From Planctomycetales bacterium ZRK34 (GTDB taxonomy: Bacteria; Planctomycetota; Phycisphaerae; Phycisphaerales; Zrk34), in NCBI GenBank assembly GCA_014873095.1, contig CP050848.1:5639850-5703849 (forward strand): 64,000 bases of DNA, in the 5' to 3' direction. Below the pieces are notes generated by a model. That model had not been told where the DNA came from. It saw only the letters and a program-made list of their open reading frames with translations, and did not search any database. Below are positions 59,903 through 64,000 of the stretch, in pieces; the first letter of the stretch is position 1, and every line of letters starts with the position of its first letter. A program made the translations under genes and the position numbers.

Positions 59903-59931
59903 CCGTCCGCATCACCCCGGACGGTTTTTTT
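59903..59931 (+). terminator. Attenuator terminator before leuA
   Basis: CCGTCCG and CGGACGG form a seven-pair stem around an eight-base loop and are followed by seven T. It lies 60 bases before the leuA ATG and 45 bases after the leader peptide, so it must be controlled for leuA to be expressed from the upstream promoter. Confidence 0.87.
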
Positions 59932-59990
59932 ATGCCTTTGCAAACTGCGATCAGACCGATACTGAATCAATACGCCACGGAGCATTGACC

Positions 59991-61547
59991 ATGGATACTC
60001 TCAGGATCTTCGACACGACCTTGCGCGACGGTGAACAATCCCCCGGCGCTTCGTTGAACCGCGCCGAAAAGCTGGAGATCGCGCGGCAGCTGGAAACGCT
60101 CGGTGTCGACATCATCGAAGCCGGCTTCCCCATCACGTCCAACGACGACTTTGAAGCCGTGCGCCAGATCGCCGGCGAGTTGCAGCGAGCCACCGTGTGC
60201 GGTCTGTCGCGTTGTGTGGCGGCGGATGTGGACCGCGCCGGCGAGGCGGTCAAAGATGCCGCCCATGGTCGCATTCACGTGTTCTGCGCCACGTCGCGCA
60301 TTCACCGCGAGTTCAAACTGAAAAAAGCGTTCGACGAAATCATCAAGATTTCCGTCGAACACATCCAGCGCGCCCGGCAGTTTGTCGACGATGTCGAGTT
60401 CAGCCCCGAAGACGGCTCGCGCACGGAGTTGGATCACCTGGTGGAGATCACCCACGCTGCCATCGAAGCCGGAGCCACCACGATCAACATCCCCGACACA
60501 GTCGGCTACGCCACGCCCGCCGAGTATGGACACATTTTCGCTTATGTCCGCGAGAAACTGCCGATCATCGACGAGCAAGGCATCATTCTCTCATCGCACT
60601 GTCACAACGACCTCGGCCTGGCCGTGGCCAACTCGCTGGCGGCGGCGGCCAACGGCGCACGCCAGATCGAGTGCACCATCAACGGCATCGGCGAGCGGGC
60701 CGGCAACGCCGCGCTCGAAGAGATCGTCATGGCGATTCACACCCGCGGCGAGGCGTTCGGGCTCCGCACCAACATCAACACCAAGAAGATCTACCCGACC
60801 AGCCGTATGGTCTCGCATCTGACCGGGCTGGATGTTCAGCGTAACAAGGCCATCGTCGGCGACAACGCTTTCGCCCACGAATCGGGCATCCACCAGGACG
60901 GCATGCTCAAAAACCGCAGCACGTACGAGATCATGGACCCGCTGGAAGTGGGCATCCCCGAATCGAAGCTCGTGATGGGCAAACACTCGGGACGCGCGGC
61001 GTTTCGCCAGCGGCTCGATCAGCTCGGATATGCCGTGGATGATGAAACGTTGCAGCGATGCTTCGAGGCGTTCAAGGCGCTGGCCGACAAGAAGAAGGAC
61101 GTATACGACGAAGACATCGAGGTGCTCGTGGAGCAGCAGCTCGACGCGGCGTCGCGGCGTGATCTGTGGACGCTGACCAGCGTGCAGGTGACCACCGGCA
61201 CCAATGCCGTGCCCACCGCCACGGTCACCCTCACCGACACCTCCGGCAAGGCCGACACCGACGCCTCGACCGGTGACGGTCCGATCGATGCGATCTATTC
61301 CACCATCCAGCGGATCACCGGCATCCGCGCCGAGTTGCTGGACTACCAGATTCGGGCGGTCACCGGCGGCAAAGACGCCCAGGGTGAAGTCCGCGTCGAA
61401 CTGCGTCATCACGACAAGCGCGTACGAGGCCGAGGCGCCAGCACCGACGTACTCGAAGCCAGCGCCAAGGCGTATCTGGCGGCGATCAACCGCCTGCGGA
61501 ATGTCGATGCGCAACCCGAGTCGACCCGAGAGGTGGCCCAGCCATGA
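59991..61547 (+). CDS. leuA: 2-isopropylmalate synthase
   Basis: A 518-residue enzyme of the first step of leucine synthesis, joining acetyl-CoA and 2-oxoisovalerate. RIFDTTLRDGEQSPG is the family start with the metal-site Arg-Asp, HCHNDLGLAVANSLAA and the GIGERAGNAALEE motif carry the metal histidines, and SGIHQDGMLK and GKHSGRAAF follow. The C-terminal regulatory LeuA dimer domain (about 400-510), which binds leucine for feedback inhibition, is present. GGAG eight bases before the ATG at 59991 sets the start. Controlled by the upstream leader (see leader peptide). A methyltransferase gene overlaps the stop. Confidence 0.97.
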   Translation: MDTLRIFDTTLRDGEQSPGASLNRAEKLEIARQLETLGVDIIEAGFPITSNDDFEAVRQIAGELQRATVCGLSRCVAADVDRAGEAVKDAAHGRIHVFCATSRIHREFKLKKAFDEIIKISVEHIQRARQFVDDVEFSPEDGSRTELDHLVEITHAAIEAGATTINIPDTVGYATPAEYGHIFAYVREKLPIIDEQGIILSSHCHNDLGLAVANSLAAAANGARQIECTINGIGERAGNAALEEIVMAIHTRGEAFGLRTNINTKKIYPTSRMVSHLTGLDVQRNKAIVGDNAFAHESGIHQDGMLKNRSTYEIMDPLEVGIPESKLVMGKHSGRAAFRQRLDQLGYAVDDETLQRCFEAFKALADKKKDVYDEDIEVLVEQQLDAASRRDLWTLTSVQVTTGTNAVPTATVTLTDTSGKADTDASTGDGPIDAIYSTIQRITGIRAELLDYQIRAVTGGKDAQGEVRVELRHHDKRVRGRGASTDVLEASAKAYLAAINRLRNVDAQPESTREVAQP

Positions 61548-62254
61548 AGTCCACCGTCGATGAAATCCGTGCGCGCTTCGACGCCGATGTGGAGCGATTC
61601 TCAAACCTCGAAACCGGGCAGGTCGCCGCGCAGGATTCGGCCAAATGCATGGCGATGATCGCCCGGGCCGCCGCGGCGGTATGCCCCGAGGGGCGCGACC
61701 TGCTGGACATCGGCTGCGGCGCGGGCAACTACAGCCTCATGCTGCTCAAGCAAAGGCCGGGTGTGAACGTGACGCTCGTGGACCTCAGCCGCCCGATGCT
61801 CGACCGCGCTCAGCAGCGCGTCGGCGAGGCGACGGCCGGATCGGTCAACACGCTTCAGGGCGATGTCCGCGAAGTCGACCTCGGCGCCGGGCGCTATGAC
61901 TGGATTCTCGCGGCGGCGGTGTTGCATCACCTGCGCAGCGACGCGGAGTGGGTCGATGTATTCACCCGCCTGCACGCGGCCCTGAGGCCGGGCGGGTCAC
62001 TGTGGATTTATGACATGGTCGAACACGAGTCGGCGCCCGTGGGCACGATGATGCAGTCCGACTACGGAGACTATCTCGTCAGCCTCAAGGATGCTGCGTA
62101 TCGCGATCATGTATTCGACTACATCCAGCAGGAAGACACCCCGCGCCCGCTGACATTTCAGATGGAGTTGATGCGATCGGTGGGTTTTACGAACATCGAC
62201 GTGCTGCATAAAAACACATGCTTCGCGGCGTTCGGCGGCATTCGCACCGCGTAA
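61544..62254 (+). CDS. Class I SAM-dependent methyltransferase
   Basis: A 236-residue methyltransferase with a Rossmann fold. Motif I is LLDIGCGAGNYSLML (about residues 53-67), motif II VTLVDLSRPML, a post-II LQGDVREVDLG and motif IV ILAAAVLHHLRSD, as in UbiE/Coq5-type enzymes acting on small molecules or lipids. The substrate is unknown. It starts with ATGA overlap with the leuA stop, so it is translationally coupled to leuA, which is unusual and may point to a link with branched-chain metabolism or only to shared control. Confidence 0.92.
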   Translation: MKSTVDEIRARFDADVERFSNLETGQVAAQDSAKCMAMIARAAAAVCPEGRDLLDIGCGAGNYSLMLLKQRPGVNVTLVDLSRPMLDRAQQRVGEATAGSVNTLQGDVREVDLGAGRYDWILAAAVLHHLRSDAEWVDVFTRLHAALRPGGSLWIYDMVEHESAPVGTMMQSDYGDYLVSLKDAAYRDHVFDYIQQEDTPRPLTFQMELMRSVGFTNIDVLHKNTCFAAFGGIRTA

Positions 62255-62275
62255 TCACCACCGCCCGATTACGAC

Positions 62276-62306
62276 GCAACCCGTCGCCAGTCCGGCGGCG
62301 GGTTGC
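62276..62306 (+). terminator. Hairpin after the methyltransferase gene
   Basis: GCAACCCGTCGCC and GGCGGCGGGTTGC pair in 12 of 13 positions (the other a G-U) around AGTCC. There is no T run behind, so it may be a factor-dependent or processed 3' end. Confidence 0.55.
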
Positions 62307-62318
62307 TATGCTGTGACT

Positions 62319-62396
62319 TCAGCACATGGCGGCGTAGAAGAACGCGGTCAGAAGCAGGATTCGACGGTGAGTATCAAGCGACATCAGGTTCAACAT
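62319..62396 (-). CDS. Candidate 25-residue hydrophobic peptide
   Basis: A short minus-strand frame MLNLMSLDTHRRILLLTAFF and five more residues, with a well-spaced GAGGT four bases before the ATG (62401-62405). One hydrophobic stretch could cross the membrane. It has no neighbour support and may be chance. Confidence 0.3.
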   Translation of the reverse strand: MLNLMSLDTHRRILLLTAFFYAAMC

Positions 62397-62491
62397 GGCG
62401 ACCTCATTTCTCGTGTTCGAGGCTATGCCATGTAGTAATCAACCCACGTGCCGAACGCGTCGGCACGCCACCCGGCGAGGCGTTAACCTAC

Positions 62492-64000
62492 ATGATTTTC
62501 AACCTGTTACGACAATTTTCAACCGCTGTGATACGCGGGCATCACCCCTGCGGGATGTTGCGTGAGATCAACATCGCCCGGTTGATCGTGTTGCTCGGCG
62601 GCATCATGTTCTGCTGTGTTGCACAGGCTCAACAGCCCGCGCCGGGGTTTGACGAGGCGCTGGGGCGGCAGGCATTTCAGGTGGTCGAAAACTGGGTGCG
62701 CCGGGCGCGTGTGCCCGATCAGACACTCGGCATCGAAGCGACCGGCGTCCGCGCCGTGCAGGTGACGCTCCGCCGCGAAGGCGTCACGCTCGGTCAGGGT
62801 CACGCTGCCGTTGACGATCCCCGTGCGCAAGTGAAGCTGCCGGCCGTCGACATCATGCCGCTGTTGCAGTCAGCGGTGCGCGATGCGATGCGCGAACTGG
62901 TGCAGTCGATCAACGAAGTCTCACAACTGACCGAAGTCGCCCAGCAGGTGCAACTCGACATCCAATTCGTCGCGCCGGTTCAACCGGTGCGCATCAACCG
63001 GCTGGCCGAGCTGCCGCGGGCGATCACGCTCGACCTCGACGGTCTGGCCCTGTTCGACGGGCATCGCTGGGCGTGGGTCTTCCCCGGCAATCGCATCGCG
63101 GCCAACACCAATCTGCAAGGCCAGCTCAATCATCTGCTCGGCGACCTGAATCTACCGCCGACGCAACTCGCCAGCATCGGTCAGCCGAACGGCCCGTCGC
63201 TGTACCGCTTCCGCGTGACGCATCTCGTGCAGCCGGAGCCCGGGGCCAAACCCGATGCGCTGTATCGCGGCAATGTGCTCTGGCCGCCGTCGCCGCTGAA
63301 CGATGCCGCACTCAAACTCGTGCGCGGCCAGTTGCTTGAACACCTGCTGAAGCGCCACATCGGTCAGGGTGTTTTCGCCGGCACGTATGAACCCACTGCC
63401 GATCGTTACAACCCGCCGACCGCCCGCCCCGTCGATGCGGCGCTGGCCGCGTATGCCCTGGCTCGCGTGTCGAATCTCAAAACCCTGCAACCCGCCCTGC
63501 GTGAACAGGCGCTGGAGGTCTGCACCGCCGCGGTCATCGAACTGGCCGCCGAAGAGCAGGACCTCGCCGGCACCGCCCTGACGCTGATGGCCATGCTCGA
63601 GTCTCCCGAAGCCGCCTCGCTCAAGGGCCCCCGCCTCCGCCTGGCCACCACGATCGGGCGCATGCAGCAACCCGACGGCCACTTCAACCTGTTCGACCGG
63701 GCCCCTGCTGCCGACGGCGGTGGACGTTCCGCCACGCTGTCCGCCGACGCCCTGGCCGCCGCTGCGCTGACCGCGTATTACGATCGCACGCGCGATCCGA
63801 ATATCCTGCGCCTGATCCAGCGCGCCCTCGACGCCATCTGGAAACAGATCGACGCGAGTTCTGACCCGTCCGACGAACTGGCCGCCACGCTGCCGTGGCT
63901 CATCAACGCCGAGATTCGACTGGCCCGCATCGGTAAAGCCACCGCCCGCTATCCCGTGCTGGCGGGTCAGCTGATGCAGGTCGTCAAGGGGCAGGTCAGA
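62492..64000 (+). CDS. Secreted hypothetical protein, 3' end outside window
   Basis: An open frame of 503 codons that runs off the end. ATG at 62555 gives a clean signal peptide (LREINIARLIVLLGG..., cleavage after AQA); the longer form from 62492 has a GAGG upstream. The mature part begins QQPAPGFDEALG. Segments such as DAALAAYALARV and DALAAAALTAYYDRTRDP are spaced like the helical repeats of alpha-alpha toroid (prenyltransferase/squalene-cyclase-like) folds, but no catalytic motif was found. I do not recognise the family. Exported planctomycete protein of unknown role. Confidence 0.77.
   Translation, partial: MIFNLLRQFSTAVIRGHHPCGMLREINIARLIVLLGGIMFCCVAQAQQPAPGFDEALGRQAFQVVENWVRRARVPDQTLGIEATGVRAVQVTLRREGVTLGQGHAAVDDPRAQVKLPAVDIMPLLQSAVRDAMRELVQSINEVSQLTEVAQQVQLDIQFVAPVQPVRINRLAELPRAITLDLDGLALFDGHRWAWVFPGNRIAANTNLQGQLNHLLGDLNLPPTQLASIGQPNGPSLYRFRVTHLVQPEPGAKPDALYRGNVLWPPSPLNDAALKLVRGQLLEHLLKRHIGQGVFAGTYEPTADRYNPPTARPVDAALAAYALARVSNLKTLQPALREQALEVCTAAVIELAAEEQDLAGTALTLMAMLESPEAASLKGPRLRLATTIGRMQQPDGHFNLFDRAPAADGGGRSATLSADALAAAALTAYYDRTRDPNILRLIQRALDAIWKQIDASSDPSDELAATLPWLINAEIRLARIGKATARYPVLAGQLMQVVKGQVR

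Overview
The window is a 64 kb piece of a GC-rich bacterial chromosome with dense, mostly operonic genes. The gene content points to a planctomycete, probably of a Phycisphaerae-like lineage (inference, no phylogeny run). The hints are two PEP-CTERM secreted proteins, a sulfatase beside a lipoprotein glycosidase, two phytanoyl-CoA-dioxygenase-family proteins, a lysine-rich H1-like protein with a DUF2934-type tail, a GxxExxY protein, HpnH of hopanoid synthesis, LPS genes (lpxK, hldE, kdsB, a heptosyltransferase) and a full mreBCD set. Start choices rely on Shine-Dalgarno sequences, ATGA overlaps and several clear sigma-70-type promoters.

Layout. 1-9000: end of a sulfatase, a glycosidase, MoxR ATPase, gpsA, a small cytochrome c, a dioxygenase/oxidoreductase/TIM-barrel group, and a PEP-CTERM subtilase. 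9130-20844: the rplK-rplA-rplJ-rplL-rpoB-rpoC operon on the minus strand, with its own promoter, an attenuator and internal promoter before rpoB, and a two-gene HEPN-type cassette inserted between rpoB and rpoC. 20886-25400: a PEP-CTERM gene, a cysteine-free family-4-like uracil-DNA glycosylase, three orphan membrane genes among palindromic repeats, then rplU with promoter and terminator. 25774-34534: MFS permease, tandem T-fold (QueD-like) protein, AraC regulator divergent from a dioxygenase, then a plus-strand envelope operon (GT9, DUF2062, maf, lpxK, hldE). 34624-46582: a partial division cluster (rsmH, LysM protein, ftsL-like, ftsI), a zinc-ribbon/vWA protein, the shape operon (coiled-coil protein, small membrane protein, mreB, mreC, mreD), a HEAT protein and lnt. 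46601-64000: mixed housekeeping genes (MazG-like, ferredoxin, hpnH, kdsB, def, fmt), several envelope or TPR proteins of unknown role, and leuA preceded by a leucine-rich leader peptide and terminator.

How it works together: much of the window serves the cell envelope, namely LPS core and lipid A, lipoprotein maturation, elongation and division machinery, and hopanoid tailoring, next to the core transcription/translation operon. The most unusual items are the HEPN pair inside rpoBC, the candidate leuA attenuator, the GxxExxY gene bounded by 38-bp inverted repeats, the glycosylase without iron-sulfur ligands, and at least six families of intergenic palindromic repeats, some lying inside essential operons.
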